Assembly (NCBI GenBank): GCA_016210055.1 | Contig: JACQUZ010000103.1 | Coordinates: forward strand, 20,644-84,643 | DNA from: Deltaproteobacteria bacterium | GTDB lineage: Bacteria; Myxococcota_A; Polyangia; Haliangiales; SHYZ01 | DNA: 64,000 nucleotides | Direction: 5' to 3' | Part shown: in pieces, positions 1 through 9,272 of the stretch | How the letters are laid out: each line of letters starts with the position of its first letter | Numbering within the stretch: position 1 is the first letter of the stretch | The notes under the pieces: model-generated | What the model was told of the DNA's origin: nothing | Database searches by the model: none | The model's input: only the letters and a program-made list of their open reading frames with translations | Program-made: the position numbers and the translations under genes

Positions 1-1081
1 CGTCGAGATTCGCCCGGGTCGGCGACGGCGGCTCGTTGCCCCATGGAACCTTCCGCTTGGAGACGCTGAGTCCTTTTCCATCTGCCTTTGGCTCGCCGCT
101 CGCCGCGAGCTCCCACTCGGTCTCGGTGGGTAATCTCCTCCCCGCCCAGTGGCAATAGGCCTCAGCCTCGTACCAGCTCACGTGCAAGACTGGCGCGTGC
201 GGCTCGAGGGGCACCATCTGGTCGAAATGCCGCCTCAGCCATCCCTTGCCATTGCGGCACCAATAGATCGGGTGCTGTTGCCCTTTTTTTAGCCGCCAGG
301 TCCAACCCTGGTGGCTCCAATGTTCGGGCCGTGCATAACCACCGTCTTCCACGAACTGTGCGAACTCGCTGCTTGTGACTGGGGCGCGTGCAATGCGAAA
401 AGGGGCCACTTCCACGGCGTGGGTGTGGGCCCACTTCTCGTTGTCAAAGACAAAGGCTGCATCGCGTGAGGCACCAAGTTGAAACGTGCCGCCTGGGATT
501 TCCACGTCACCAGGGAGCGGCCCATCGCCGACGCCATCAGAATGCGCGGTCCCACCCGCGATTTGAGGCTCCTTTTGCCCCAGCGTCTGCCGCATGTACG
601 CAATCGCTTCGCCATGCATGTCTTCGTGCAGCACCGAGAGCATGTAGAGGTAGGTTTCCTGGGCGCTGGGCTTGCTCGTCAGCGTCGACAGCACGAGGTC
701 CTCTACCTGACTCAAGTACTCCAGCGTCTGCTGTCGGCTGGGCAGGGGCAGCCCCCACCGATCGTCATGATCGACCTTGAAGGAGTCGTAGAGACGGTCC
801 ACGTGGGCGAGCCCGGGCTCCTTCCTGCCTAGACCGCGGAGGAGAAACACCTGGTAGAAATACGCGATGTGGCCCAGCTCCCAGCGAAACGGGTTGAGGA
901 TCTCGAGCATGGGCACCGTCAGCTGCTCTTCGCTCAGATCGGAAACGAGCTCCAAAGTGCGTCGGCGAGCATCGCTTACCCACTCGGCAAGCTCCGATGC
1001 TGGCAGCCGGAAGCACTTGTCAGCAAGCTCCGCCGGGCTATCGCCGACGTGCAGCCGAAGCTCGGAAAGCCCTGGTTCCAT
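1..1081 (-). CDS. egtB: EgtB-type non-haem iron sulfoxide synthase, C-terminus cut by window edge
   Basis: About 360 residues are visible before the window edge removes the C-terminus. An N-terminal DinB-like domain carries GHIAYFYQ (His71) and HEDMH (His152, His156), matching the three-histidine iron site of EgtB. It is followed from about residue 190 by an FGE-sulfatase domain with the signatures FVFDNE, PVTSSEF and FVEDGGY. EgtB joins a thiol donor to hercynine in ergothioneine synthesis. The ATG at 1081 is preceded by AAGGGGGC as a ribosome site. serC lies 119 bases upstream on the same strand and could be cotranscribed. Egt partners such as EgtD would lie beyond the left edge. The related SenA (selenoneine) or OvoA cannot be excluded without the C-terminal domain and neighbours. 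Confidence 0.8.
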   Translation of the reverse strand, partial: MEPGLSELRLHVGDSPAELADKCFRLPASELAEWVSDARRRTLELVSDLSEEQLTVPMLEILNPFRWELGHIAYFYQVFLLRGLGRKEPGLAHVDRLYDSFKVDHDDRWGLPLPSRQQTLEYLSQVEDLVLSTLTSKPSAQETYLYMLSVLHEDMHGEAIAYMRQTLGQKEPQIAGGTAHSDGVGDGPLPGDVEIPGGTFQLGASRDAAFVFDNEKWAHTHAVEVAPFRIARAPVTSSEFAQFVEDGGYARPEHWSHQGWTWRLKKGQQHPIYWCRNGKGWLRRHFDQMVPLEPHAPVLHVSWYEAEAYCHWAGRRLPTETEWELAASGEPKADGKGLSVSKRKVPWGNEPPSPTRANLD

Positions 1082-1200
1082 GATTGCCCCCTTTGCAGTC
1101 CGCGAGGAACGGACTGCCACGTAGACATAGAGCTAGAGGGCGGCTAGGGAAGACCTGGGGAAAGAAACCGAACGGGAGCCAGGCGTGAGTGCCTAAGAGG

Positions 1201-2292
1201 CTACGGCCGATTCTTCTTCGCAAACTCCTCCATGAACCCGCACAGCTTCTTCACGTCATCCACGGTTACCGCGTTGTAGGTTGACGCGCGCATGCCACCG
1301 ACGCTGCGGTGTCCCTTGAGCCCGACCAGTCCCGCCGAAGTGGCGTCCTTGACGAACTTCTCCTCCAACGCCTCCGACGGTAGCCGCCACACGACGTTCA
1401 TGAGGCTGCGGCTCTCATTCTCCACAGGGGACGTGTAGTAGTCCGGATGGGCATCTATCGTTCCGTAGAGCAGGCGACCTTTCTCCTTGTTCCACGCTTC
1501 GATCTGCGGGAGGCCACCGACCTCCTTGATCCACGCCATGACGTTGCGAACCATGTACACGGCGAAGCTCGGCGGCGTGTTGAAGAGCGAGTTGTGCTCG
1601 GCGAACGTGCTGTAGCGCAGGATGGTCGGGATGTCCTTGCGGCCCGAAGCTACGAGGTCCTTGCGTGCGATGACCACCACCACTCCAGATGGTCCGATGT
1701 TCTTTTGGGCGCCCGCATAGATGAGTCCGTAGCGGGACACGTCAATCCGGCGGGACAAGATATCCGACGACGCATCGGCGACCAGCGGGACAGCACCCGT
1801 GTCTGGCTCGACCTGCCATTGGGTGCCCTCGATCGTGTTGTTGGTCGTCGTGTGCACGTACGCGGCGGCTGGATCGACTTGGATCTCGCCCGGCTTGGGA
1901 ACCCTGGGGAACGTCTTGCCAACCTTCGTAGAACCAGCAATGCGTACCTTGCCAATGAGCTGCGTCTCTTCAATGGCTCGCTCGCTCCAGTGGCCGGTGT
2001 TGATGTAGTCGGCGCTTTTCCCTGCACCGAGGAAATTCATGGGCACCATCGCAAACTGCAGGGAGGCCCCACCTTGAAGGAAGAGCACGTGGTGGGTCTC
2101 TGGAATCGCGAGGATTTCACGAAGGAGCGCGATCGCTTCATTGTGCACCCCTTCGTACGCCTTGCCTCGATGGCTGTGCTCCATGATCGACATGCCGCTC
2201 TTTCCGAATTCCAAGAGCTCGTCGCGGGCACGTTCAAGAACGGGGACAGGAAGGGCGGCGGGACCAGCGTTGAAATTGGCTACTCGCGTCAT
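1201..2292 (-). CDS. serC: Phosphoserine aminotransferase
   Basis: A 363-residue class V aminotransferase, the usual length for SerC. It would convert 3-phosphohydroxypyruvate plus glutamate to phosphoserine in the cytoplasm (serine pathway). The N-terminus [10 protein letters not shown], the segment [10 protein letters not shown], the FLQGGAS loop and the PLP lysine in [10 protein letters not shown] are classical. I chose the ATG at 2292 because the SerC signature starts five residues later; GGAAGTGG lies about 12 bases upstream. The frame is open further to 2385, but those 31 residues have no family counterpart. It is followed on the same strand by the EgtB-type gene. No clear terminator was seen between them. 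Confidence 0.93.
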   Translation of the reverse strand: MTRVANFNAGPAALPVPVLERARDELLEFGKSGMSIMEHSHRGKAYEGVHNEAIALLREILAIPETHHVLFLQGGASLQFAMVPMNFLGAGKSADYINTGHWSERAIEETQLIGKVRIAGSTKVGKTFPRVPKPGEIQVDPAAAYVHTTTNNTIEGTQWQVEPDTGAVPLVADASSDILSRRIDVSRYGLIYAGAQKNIGPSGVVVVIARKDLVASGRKDIPTILRYSTFAEHNSLFNTPPSFAVYMVRNVMAWIKEVGGLPQIEAWNKEKGRLLYGTIDAHPDYYTSPVENESRSLMNVVWRLPSEALEEKFVKDATSAGLVGLKGHRSVGGMRASTYNAVTVDDVKKLCGFMEEFAKKNRP

Positions 2293-2528
2293 GGCGGTAT
2301 GGAACCACTTCCTTGGCCCGGGGGGAAGGGGGGCATCATGATTTGACGTGCGCATGCGGTTCGACAGATGTTGGGAACTTGCCACTCGGTGGCCATCCGC
2401 GTTGGCTGGATACCGATGAAATCACCCGGAAAGCCTGCGGTCTTGTCGTGGCCCGTGCGTGGCCCCGCACTTGCAGCGGGGCGGGGCAGGGCGGCCAGTC
2501 GGTCGCCAGAACAACCACGAGGTGATTC

Positions 2529-3338
2529 ATGCGCTCCCGATTCTCGCTTCCCGGCTTTCTCGCGTTGTCCTTGATGCTCCCTGGACTAGCCCGTGGCCAG
2601 GCCGCTCCTGCGTACTCCCAACCCACCATGCCGAGCGGTGCGCTCGCGGATCCAAACATCGACCGAAGCTTCGTCATGCCAACCGCGGAGACCCAGCCCA
2701 AGGGGGCCCTGGTCTTCAACGACTACGAGCTGCTCCTCATGGGGCTCACCTACGGTGTCACGGACAACTTCCAAATTACGGGTACAACCCTGGTCCCGAT
2801 CGCCCGCGACATGCCACTCGTGATTCAGGGGAGTCTCAAGTTCAAGCTGCTCGATACTTCCCAGGTCAAGCTGGCCGCCATGGCAGGCGCGTGGATTCTG
2901 GACGACAACGACAGTGGCGAGAATGACGACGAGGCGGCGATCATCCTTAACCTGGGCGGAGTGGCCAGCTTCTGCCTCGACGCTGGCTGTGACTCCATGC
3001 TCTCAGCAGGTGTCACCGCCGCGAAGGGGAGGAACGTCAAGGAGTTCGTCGATAGCGACGATGGGACCCAAAACGACGACATTGGCTTTGTATACGGGGC
3101 CACGCTCCTCACCAAGATCGGAAGGCATGCCAAGCTCGTTCTCGAGGCGGACTCGGCGTTTTCCTTCGCAGGCAGGACGTGGGAATCGGCGGACGGTTTC
3201 CTTTTGAACTACGGCGTCCGATTCTTTACCCAAAACATCGCTGGCGACATCGGGTTCTTAAAACCCATAGGAGAGGACGTCGACTCAGACTTGCTTCTCG
3301 GGTGGCCCTTCATCAACTTCACCTACCGCTCCATGTGA
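2529..3338 (+). CDS. Secreted beta-rich (outer-membrane-like) protein of unknown function
   Basis: 269 residues. A classical signal peptide (basic MRSR, hydrophobic FLALSLMLPGLARG, predicted cleavage after GQA) is followed by alternating hydrophobic strands and Gly/Asp-rich turns such as LDDNDSGENDDEA. It ends in an aromatic-containing strand, INFTYRSM. This pattern suggests a small beta-barrel or beta-sandwich at the outer membrane. Two cysteines (FCLDAGC) could form a disulfide. The start at 2529 has GAGGTG six bases upstream. It is convergent with the ABC permease gene, whose stop lies two bases away. I do not recognise the family. Similar hypothetical proteins occur widely in myxobacteria, but I infer no function. 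Confidence 0.7.
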   Translation: MRSRFSLPGFLALSLMLPGLARGQAAPAYSQPTMPSGALADPNIDRSFVMPTAETQPKGALVFNDYELLLMGLTYGVTDNFQITGTTLVPIARDMPLVIQGSLKFKLLDTSQVKLAAMAGAWILDDNDSGENDDEAAIILNLGGVASFCLDAGCDSMLSAGVTAAKGRNVKEFVDSDDGTQNDDIGFVYGATLLTKIGRHAKLVLEADSAFSFAGRTWESADGFLLNYGVRFFTQNIAGDIGFLKPIGEDVDSDLLLGWPFINFTYRSM

Positions 3339-3340
3339 TC

Positions 3341-4579
3341 TCACTCATGCCGCATCGCCTCGACGGGATCCAGTCTCGAGGCGCGGACGGCGGGATACAG
3401 CCCGAAGACGAGCCCGACGGTCCCAGCACTCGCCATCGACAGGACAACCGCCCATCCCGGGACTACGGTGGGTATCCCGACGAGCACCTTGACCAAGGCC
3501 GCAATTGCTGCCCCCAAGAGCACGCCGAGCGCGCCGCCCAAGCTGGTGAGGGTGAAGGCTTCGATGAGAAACTGCCCCAGGATGCGCCTTCGACGCGCCC
3601 CCAGCGCCCGGCGAAGGCCGATTTCGGAGGTGCGCTCGGTGACCGACACGAGCATGATGTTCATGACCCCGATGCCGCCAATGAGCAGGGCAATCGCGCA
3701 CGTGCCGATGGACGCCGCCGCAATGGTGCTGGAGAGCTCGCTGAACGTGTCCTGCATCGACTGGTTGGAGAACATGTCAAAGTCGTTCTCCTTGTCCGGC
3801 GGGACACCCCGCGCCTTGCGGAGGATGGTCACCACTTGGTCCTGGGCCCGGCCCATGTGCTGCGGGTCCCGTGCTTGAACGGTGATGTTCAGGGACTGCC
3901 TTGAACCAAAAAGCGGTAAGAAAGTCGCGATGGGGATCACCGCCAAGCTATCCCAGGACTCGCCTCCCAGGCCCGAGCCTCGTCGCTCGAGGGTCCCTAT
4001 GACGCGGAGGGGTCTTGCCTGCACCTGCACGATCTTCCCGAGGGGACTCTCGTCGGGAAACAGGAGGTCTACGACATCCGACCCTAGCACCACCACGTCG
4101 GCTCCGTGCACGCCTTCGGCCTCGCTGAAGCCGCGGCCGCTGGCGAAGCCGTACCCGTTGTTGTCAAAGAAGCCGGAAGTCCCTCCTGCGAGCGCAACCC
4201 GACCGCTCGTCACGCGGTCTCCTGCGCGGATTGGTTTTCCGAAGGTCCACGCCTCTCCGGCCACGCGCTCGCACTCGGTGCATCGCGCCTCGATGAGCGC
4301 GACATCCGCAAGAGTGAGGTTCTTCCGCTTCTCGTACTTCCCGCGCTCGCGCGGACCAAAGCTGATCGCCGGGTATTTCTGCACCTGAAACACGCCAGTC
4401 CCCAAGCCGGCGAGATCCTCTTCGATTTTTCGCCTGAGCCCCTCGACGGTCGCGGTCATGGCGACCACCGAAACGATCCCAATGACGATGCCTAGGAGCG
4501 TGAGCGCGGATCGCAGCTTATGGGCCCGGAGGGACCGGAACGCAGACCGAAGGGTGTCGACGAGGGGGAGCATCATCAC
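3341..4579 (-). CDS. MacB-like ABC transporter permease (second copy of the pair)
   Basis: 412 residues with the MacB/FtsX plan: one N-terminal helix (about 20-42), a large periplasmic MacB_PCD domain, then three C-terminal helices (about 290-405) containing the FtsX signature GGIGVMNIMLVSVTERTSEI and GLRRALGARR. Permeases of this type work with a MacA adaptor and an ATPase to move substrates from the periplasm outward or to transduce force. The start overlaps the stop of the upstream permease (GTGATGATG over TGA; GTG 4579 or ATG 4576), so the two are translationally coupled. This is the last gene of a minus-strand operon beginning near 8.5 kb. Having two different permeases beside one ATPase suggests a heterodimer. 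Substrate unknown. Confidence 0.88.
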   Translation of the reverse strand: MMMLPLVDTLRSAFRSLRAHKLRSALTLLGIVIGIVSVVAMTATVEGLRRKIEEDLAGLGTGVFQVQKYPAISFGPRERGKYEKRKNLTLADVALIEARCTECERVAGEAWTFGKPIRAGDRVTSGRVALAGGTSGFFDNNGYGFASGRGFSEAEGVHGADVVVLGSDVVDLLFPDESPLGKIVQVQARPLRVIGTLERRGSGLGGESWDSLAVIPIATFLPLFGSRQSLNITVQARDPQHMGRAQDQVVTILRKARGVPPDKENDFDMFSNQSMQDTFSELSSTIAAASIGTCAIALLIGGIGVMNIMLVSVTERTSEIGLRRALGARRRRILGQFLIEAFTLTSLGGALGVLLGAAIAALVKVLVGIPTVVPGWAVVLSMASAGTVGLVFGLYPAVRASRLDPVEAMRHE

Positions 4580-5820
4580 TCGTACCGAAGGGATTCAATG
4601 GGGTCCAGCTTGGCCGCGCGGTAGGCTGGCCAGGTGCCAAACGCCAGGCCGATAATCGCGGAGAAAAGAAGGCCAACCGCCACGATCTCGGGTGTCACCG
4701 ACGCCGACATGGGCGACACTAGGGCGAGCACGCGTGCCCCCCCGAGCCCGGCAGCGGTGCCTGCGGCGCCTCCGACGAGCGTCACCATGCTCGCCTCGAG
4801 GAGGAATTGCATGAGAATCGTGCGCTGCTTGGCCCCCAGCGCTCGGCGGACCCCTATTTCTCGGGTTCTCTCGGTGACCGCCACGAGCATGATGTTCATC
4901 ACGCCGATCCCGCCAACCAGAAGCGTGATTAGCCCGACTGCGATAGCGACACCGAAGAGGGCCCCGGTCTCCTCCTGAAACATCTTCACGAGCGCGTCCT
5001 GGCGGTTTACCGAGAAGTTGTCCTCCTCGTGCGCTTGAAGACCGCGCGAGCGCCTGAGCACCTCTATGACCTGGTCCTCGGCCGAATGTAGCTTATCCCC
5101 GGGGGCAGTGACCGCGACGAGAAGGCTCCGCCTTTCGCCGAACATGCGGCCGAAGTTTCCCAATGGGATGATCACCTGGTTGTCCAGAGGCTGTCCGAAA
5201 CGTTTCCCTTGGGCCTTGAGAACGCCGATTACCGTAAACCTCTGCTTTCCAATGCGTACTCGCGCGCCCAGGGCGTTTCCGCCGCGGAACAGGTGCGACT
5301 TGACATCGGCCCCGAGGACGACGACCGGACTCTCGAGCTCCACGTCGATCGACGTGAGGAAGCGGCCCTGTTCGATCTTGGAATCGACGGTGTCGATGAA
5401 CTCGTTCGTGGTACCCCGAACCTGGACCATCGGTGCGCTTCGATCGAGGTGAGACACCTCTGCCGTGGTGGTGACCACCGGCGCAACGGCGCTCAAGAGC
5501 TCCGCGTCTCGCTGGAGCGCCGCCACGTCTCGGAGCGTGATCGGCGGGCGATTCCGGTACTTCCACCAGTCACTGCCGTGCACCCACGGCCGGCTCGAGA
5601 TGTAGAGCGTGTTGGCGCCAAGCTGTCCGAGCTGCGACCCGACCGAATCGGAAAGCCCTTGGACCATGGCCATGATGGCCATGAGCGTGGCAATGCCGAT
5701 GCCGATGCCCAGGGTGCTCAGGAACGCGCGCATCCGATTGGCGAGCATGCCGCTGAGCGCCGTGCCCATGATCGCTCGGCCAGAGATGAGCGCCCGCCTG
5801 GAATACGCGATCATCCCCAT
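4576..5820 (-). CDS. MacB-like ABC transporter permease (first copy of the pair)
   Basis: 414 residues with the same topology as its downstream neighbour: an N-terminal helix around STLGIGIGIATLMAIMAM, a periplasmic domain of about 220 residues, then three helices with GGIGVMNIMLVAVTERTREIGV and RRALGAKQR. I placed the start at ATG 5820, two bases after the ATPase stop. An open frame reaches 5916, but it overlaps the ATPase and adds only Arg-rich sequence without family character. An ATG at 5814 is also possible. It probably dimerises with the following permease and is powered by the preceding ATP-binding protein. Confidence 0.88.
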   Translation of the reverse strand: MGMIAYSRRALISGRAIMGTALSGMLANRMRAFLSTLGIGIGIATLMAIMAMVQGLSDSVGSQLGQLGANTLYISSRPWVHGSDWWKYRNRPPITLRDVAALQRDAELLSAVAPVVTTTAEVSHLDRSAPMVQVRGTTNEFIDTVDSKIEQGRFLTSIDVELESPVVVLGADVKSHLFRGGNALGARVRIGKQRFTVIGVLKAQGKRFGQPLDNQVIIPLGNFGRMFGERRSLLVAVTAPGDKLHSAEDQVIEVLRRSRGLQAHEEDNFSVNRQDALVKMFQEETGALFGVAIAVGLITLLVGGIGVMNIMLVAVTERTREIGVRRALGAKQRTILMQFLLEASMVTLVGGAAGTAAGLGGARVLALVSPMSASVTPEIVAVGLLFSAIIGLAFGTWPAYRAAKLDPIESLRYE

Positions 5821-5822
5821 GC

Positions 5823-6575
5823 CTAGCTCGCGATCCGCGTGGCCGCTGTCGCTACCCGGTCGCCAGGGCCGTCGTCTACCACGGCCCCGTCGGAGAGCCG
5901 GATGGCGCGTGGACACTGTGCGGCGATGGCGGGCTCATGAGTGACGAGGAGGATCGTGTTGCCAGCGCGGTTAAGCTCCGCGAACAGGGCAAGGATCTCT
6001 CGCCCGGTGGACGAGTCGAGGTTCCCCGTGGGCTCGTCAGCCAAGAGGATGGACGGCTCCGAGACCAGTGCCCTGGCGATGGCGACCCGCTGGCGCTGGC
6101 CTCCCGACAATTCGTTCGGCTTGTGGGAGAGGCGCCGTCCGAGACCGACCCTTTCTAGGGCCAAGACGGCGCGCTTGCGTCGTTCCTTGGCGGCCACGCC
6201 CCGATAGACGAGAGGCAGCTCCACGTTCTCGACGGCGGTCGTGCGCGGGAGGAGCTGGAACGTTTGGAAGACGAATCCGATCTCGCGGTTCCTAAGGTCC
6301 GACAGAGCGTCGTCGGACAGGCCGCGCACGTCGCGGCCACGAAGGCTATAGGTCCCCTCGGTGGGCGTATCCAGGCAGCCCAGAATATTAAGAAGCGTGC
6401 TCTTGCCCGAGCCGGACGCTCCGATAATCGCGACGTACTCCCCCTTGCACACCGCGAACCTAACGCCGCGAAGCGCATGGATTGTCTCGCTCCCCATCTG
6501 ATACCGACGGCACACGCCGTCAAGCTCCAGGAGCGGCACGAGAGCCGGTGAATCAGAATTCGACGTGGGTGCCAT
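5823..6575 (-). CDS. ABC transporter ATP-binding protein, MacB/LolD type
   Basis: 250 residues. Walker [11 protein letters not shown]-loop FQTFQLLP, signature LSGGQRQR, Walker [13 protein letters not shown] and the switch histidine in LVTHE are all intact, so it should hydrolyse ATP. The sequence is closest in style to stand-alone MacB/LolD ATPases ([12 protein letters not shown] near the N-terminus). The start lies inside the last 23 bases of the adaptor gene, and the stop is two bases before the first permease. It therefore sits in a compact adaptor-ATPase-permease-permease operon and is the energiser of that exporter. Confidence 0.93.
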   Translation of the reverse strand: MAPTSNSDSPALVPLLELDGVCRRYQMGSETIHALRGVRFAVCKGEYVAIIGASGSGKSTLLNILGCLDTPTEGTYSLRGRDVRGLSDDALSDLRNREIGFVFQTFQLLPRTTAVENVELPLVYRGVAAKERRKRAVLALERVGLGRRLSHKPNELSGGQRQRVAIARALVSEPSILLADEPTGNLDSSTGREILALFAELNRAGNTILLVTHEPAIAAQCPRAIRLSDGAVVDDGPGDRVATAATRIAS

Positions 6576-7749
6576 CCTTGAGCTCGCGGGCGAGTGTTCG
6601 ATATGGCCCCTCGACGACCTGTTCCCCCTCGGAAAGACCGGACGTAACCTCGATCATGCTTTCAGATGAGAGCCCCACGGTGACCTTGCGCTTGTGGGCC
6701 GTTTTGTCCGTCACGACAAAGACCACCTTGTCCATGCGTGCGCCGCGACGGGGAGGCCCTCCATCTTTCTTCTCCTGCCCTTCCGGACGAACAGTGACGG
6801 CCTGAATCGGAACGGCCACCACGTCGGCGTGGGTTTCGGTCTCGATGGTGACTTGCGCGCTCATTCCTGAAAGGGCGGACGGCGGTGGCTTGTCGATGGC
6901 AATCCACACCGGGAAGCTCGTCACTTCGCTCTCGGTGCCCGCATTGCGGATGATCGCGTCGCGACCGTTATCGATGACCTTCCCTGGAATCACCAGTTCC
7001 GGGAGAGCGTCGATCTCAATCTTCGCAGCCTGTCCTGGGCGCACGAACACCACGTCGTGCTCGCCAACCTCGATACGGACGTCCATCTGGGACAGGGACC
7101 CGAGCACGAGCACTACGTCCTCGGAGAAATCAGAGCCACGGATGCGCTCGCCGACCCGGTGATTGACCGCCAGGACTGTTCCGTCCACCGGGGATCGGAG
7201 TGTTCCCCAGTCGACGCTGTTCTGGGCGTCGCCCAAGGAAGCCCGGACCACCTGCACGCGGCTTTTCGCCGAATCGATCTGCGCCTCGGCTGCCTTGACC
7301 TGCGAGCGGGCCTGCTCCACTTCGCCCAGCTGGACAATCTTCTGCTCAAACAGCTTTTCGCTGCGCTCGAGCTCGCCCTTCAAGCGATCGAGCCCGGCCT
7401 GCTCTCGGTTTACTTCGGCGAGCGCCGCTTCGAGCTGCGCCCGCTGACGCGCGACTTCGGCGAGGTACCTCGAAGTGTCAATTTGCCCCAGAAATTGCCC
7501 CTTTTTCACCTCGGAGCCCATCCCGACTTGGAGGTCCGTAAGGATACCCGTGATGTTCGACGACACGTTCACCTTGCGCATGGGTTCGAGTTTCCCAGCG
7601 CCGGTGACATGGCGGGTAATGGTCGTCTTGCTAGCCTTGGTGACTTGCACGGAAACCGGGCGCTCCGGGCGAGGTTTGAGGCTTCCCATCGTTGCTACGA
7701 CGATGAGCCCGGTGATGAGGAGCGTGATGATCCAGCGAAACCACGTCAT
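6553..7749 (-). CDS. Periplasmic adaptor (MacA/HlyD family membrane-fusion protein)
   Basis: 398 residues. An uncleaved N-terminal helix ([17 protein letters not shown]) anchors it to the inner membrane. A split lipoyl/barrel-sandwich domain ([16 protein letters not shown] and [12 protein letters not shown]) flanks an alpha-helical hairpin with heptad character (about residues 100-170, rich in Ala, Glu, Gln). Beta-barrel and membrane-proximal domains follow. This is the MacA layout, linking the MacB-like permeases to an outer-membrane channel; no TolC homologue lies in the window. The start overlaps the stop of the upstream YIP1-like gene by four bases. Length and domain order match the family. 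Confidence 0.9.
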   Translation of the reverse strand: MTWFRWIITLLITGLIVVATMGSLKPRPERPVSVQVTKASKTTITRHVTGAGKLEPMRKVNVSSNITGILTDLQVGMGSEVKKGQFLGQIDTSRYLAEVARQRAQLEAALAEVNREQAGLDRLKGELERSEKLFEQKIVQLGEVEQARSQVKAAEAQIDSAKSRVQVVRASLGDAQNSVDWGTLRSPVDGTVLAVNHRVGERIRGSDFSEDVVLVLGSLSQMDVRIEVGEHDVVFVRPGQAAKIEIDALPELVIPGKVIDNGRDAIIRNAGTESEVTSFPVWIAIDKPPPSALSGMSAQVTIETETHADVVAVPIQAVTVRPEGQEKKDGGPPRRGARMDKVVFVVTDKTAHKRKVTVGLSSESMIEVTSGLSEGEQVVEGPYRTLARELKDGTHVEF

Positions 7750-8522
7750 TTCGGGCCCCCTGTGGGGGGCGTACCCCCGAGGAGAAAACGGGTCACCATC
7801 AGGTACAGGACGAAACCGAAGAACACCGTTAGGGCAGACTTGCCTCGTCCGATCCGCGTGGCGGACGAAAACCCAAGGATGAGGAGCAAGACCGACCAGA
7901 GCGTGAAGAGGTCAACTCCCTGGAGCAGTCGAGGCAGGAAGAGCCCGCGGGTCGGGGCCAATTGCGGCAGCACGACCAGCCGATCAATGGCGTCGGGCAA
8001 GATCCTTGGCGTCTTGAGTGCGACTGCAGTGGCGATGATCGACTTCACGCCGCTTGGCAGAGCGGCGTGCGCGGCGGCCGCCAGCGCCCGAGGGAACGTG
8101 GGGCGCCCACCCACAAAGCGTCCCACCGCGAGGATGCCGACCCCAAGAAAAAAGAGCGAAACCGGAGTTCCGAGTCCCGCGGCAAGGCCTAGGGTGACTT
8201 GCTTCACGGTCCGTGATTTGGCCGCCTCTTCACCAAGCTCGCGCTCGCTCATTCTCTCACCTGCAGCCGACATCCCTGGCCGTCTCGATCGGTCTGCCGA
8301 CATGTCGAGCCTGTCCCCGATGACTAGTGCGGCGGTGAGCGCGAGGGCGGTGACCACGAGGATGGCGGCGCCATAGCGCCCTGCCTCGACTTCAGCTGGG
8401 ATCGTGCGGTCTGGGACAAAAATGGCGCCGAGAAGCCGTCGGGGAGGATCAAGCATCCGCTTGAACCGGAACCCGATCGTGGGTGGAAGGTCTGACTCCT
8501 CTATTGCCTTGGCGACAACCAT
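7746..8522 (-). CDS. YIP1-family-like integral membrane protein
   Basis: About 258 residues from GTG/ATG-region start 8522. A short cytoplasmic segment with PPRRLLGAIFVPDR resembles the entry of bacterial YIP1-domain proteins. It is followed by about five hydrophobic helices, including GAAILVVTALALTAALVIG, QVTLGLAAGLGTPVSLFFLGVGILAVGRF (read in parts) and FTLWSVLLLILGF. The second helix pair contains the LFFLGVGILAVGRFVGG region typical of the family. Function unknown; in other bacteria such genes often precede exporter operons, as here. It overlaps the adaptor start by four bases. The start is uncertain: GTG/ATG choices at 8558, 8522 and 8456 are open, and GGAGGG lies 14 bases before 8522. 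Confidence 0.65.
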   Translation of the reverse strand: MVVAKAIEESDLPPTIGFRFKRMLDPPRRLLGAIFVPDRTIPAEVEAGRYGAAILVVTALALTAALVIGDRLDMSADRSRRPGMSAAGERMSERELGEEAAKSRTVKQVTLGLAAGLGTPVSLFFLGVGILAVGRFVGGRPTFPRALAAAAHAALPSGVKSIIATAVALKTPRILPDAIDRLVVLPQLAPTRGLFLPRLLQGVDLFTLWSVLLLILGFSSATRIGRGKSALTVFFGFVLYLMVTRFLLGGTPPTGGPK

Positions 8523-8606
8523 GGTGAAAGGGCAAGCCCTCCGACATGCATATCGCATTTTTGCGGTCAGGTGGCAAAGACTGCCGATTCAAGGTACAGG
8601 TGACGC

Positions 8607-9149
8607 GTGGGGAAGTTGTTTCTTCTGTTTACGCTACTCCCGTTCCTGGAGCTGTACTTTCTCCTCGTGATCGGGCGCCAAGTCGGCTTTTGGCCGACCC
8701 TTGGGCTCGTGATGGCCACGGGCATCATGGGCGCCGTGCTGGCCCGCGCAGAAGGACTCCGGGTGCTTCGCCAGTGGCAGGAGGCCCTGTCCGAGGGGCG
8801 GGTGCCTGAAGAGGGAGTGCTTTCCAGCGTGTTGATCCTCGTCGGTGGCGTGCTCCTTGTCACGCCCGGCGTTCTTACTGACGTCGTGGGGTTCGTTCTT
8901 CTCTTCCCTCCCACAAGGCGGTGGGCCTGCCAGCTGGCCCGCAAGATCCTGGAAAGAAACATCCGCAAGGGGCGAATCCACGTCGTTGGCCTCTCTGGGG
9001 ACCCCTTTTCCCCGTCACAGGGGGGACGCCGGGGAGTAGGGGTATCGTCCGGGCGAATCATTGACGTGGAGCTCGTTGATTCCGAAGGCGGCGTCCGCCC
9101 CGCTGACGCCGCCCCGCCGACCGGGCGCTCCCAAGCGAGGCGACCATAA
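8607..9149 (+). CDS. fxsA: FxsA family cytoplasmic membrane protein
   Basis: 180 residues starting at GTG 8607 (AGGTG just upstream). The hallmark N-terminus LLPFLELYFLLVIGRQVG and the LVTPGVLTDVVGFVLLFPPTR segment identify FxsA, whose E. coli member was found as a suppressor of phage T7 exclusion by F plasmid. Three to four membrane helices occupy residues 1-115. The C-terminal 60 residues are Gly/Arg/Pro-rich and probably cytoplasmic. It is divergent from the YIP1-like gene, 84 bases away. The biochemical role of the family is not established. Confidence 0.9.
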   Translation: MGKLFLLFTLLPFLELYFLLVIGRQVGFWPTLGLVMATGIMGAVLARAEGLRVLRQWQEALSEGRVPEEGVLSSVLILVGGVLLVTPGVLTDVVGFVLLFPPTRRWACQLARKILERNIRKGRIHVVGLSGDPFSPSQGGRRGVGVSSGRIIDVELVDSEGGVRPADAAPPTGRSQARRP

Positions 9150-9272
9150 GTCGGGTGATTTCCACGAGTGGAAGCCTCCTGGTCCAGGAGTTTCTCTGGT
9201 ATGATCAGCGTGCCTCAGCCAGGTCGGTGGGTCTTGAGGGTGGGGGGGAACCCGGCGAGGCGGAGCGCGGTG

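Noticed and set aside
1447..2346. 299-residue plus-strand open frame across serC
   Set aside because: Antisense to serC; rich in Arg/His/Val with no domain, produced by high GC at third positions.
7057..8376. 439-residue plus-strand open frame
   Set aside because: Antisense to the MacA-like and YIP1-like genes, which have clear family motifs on the other strand.
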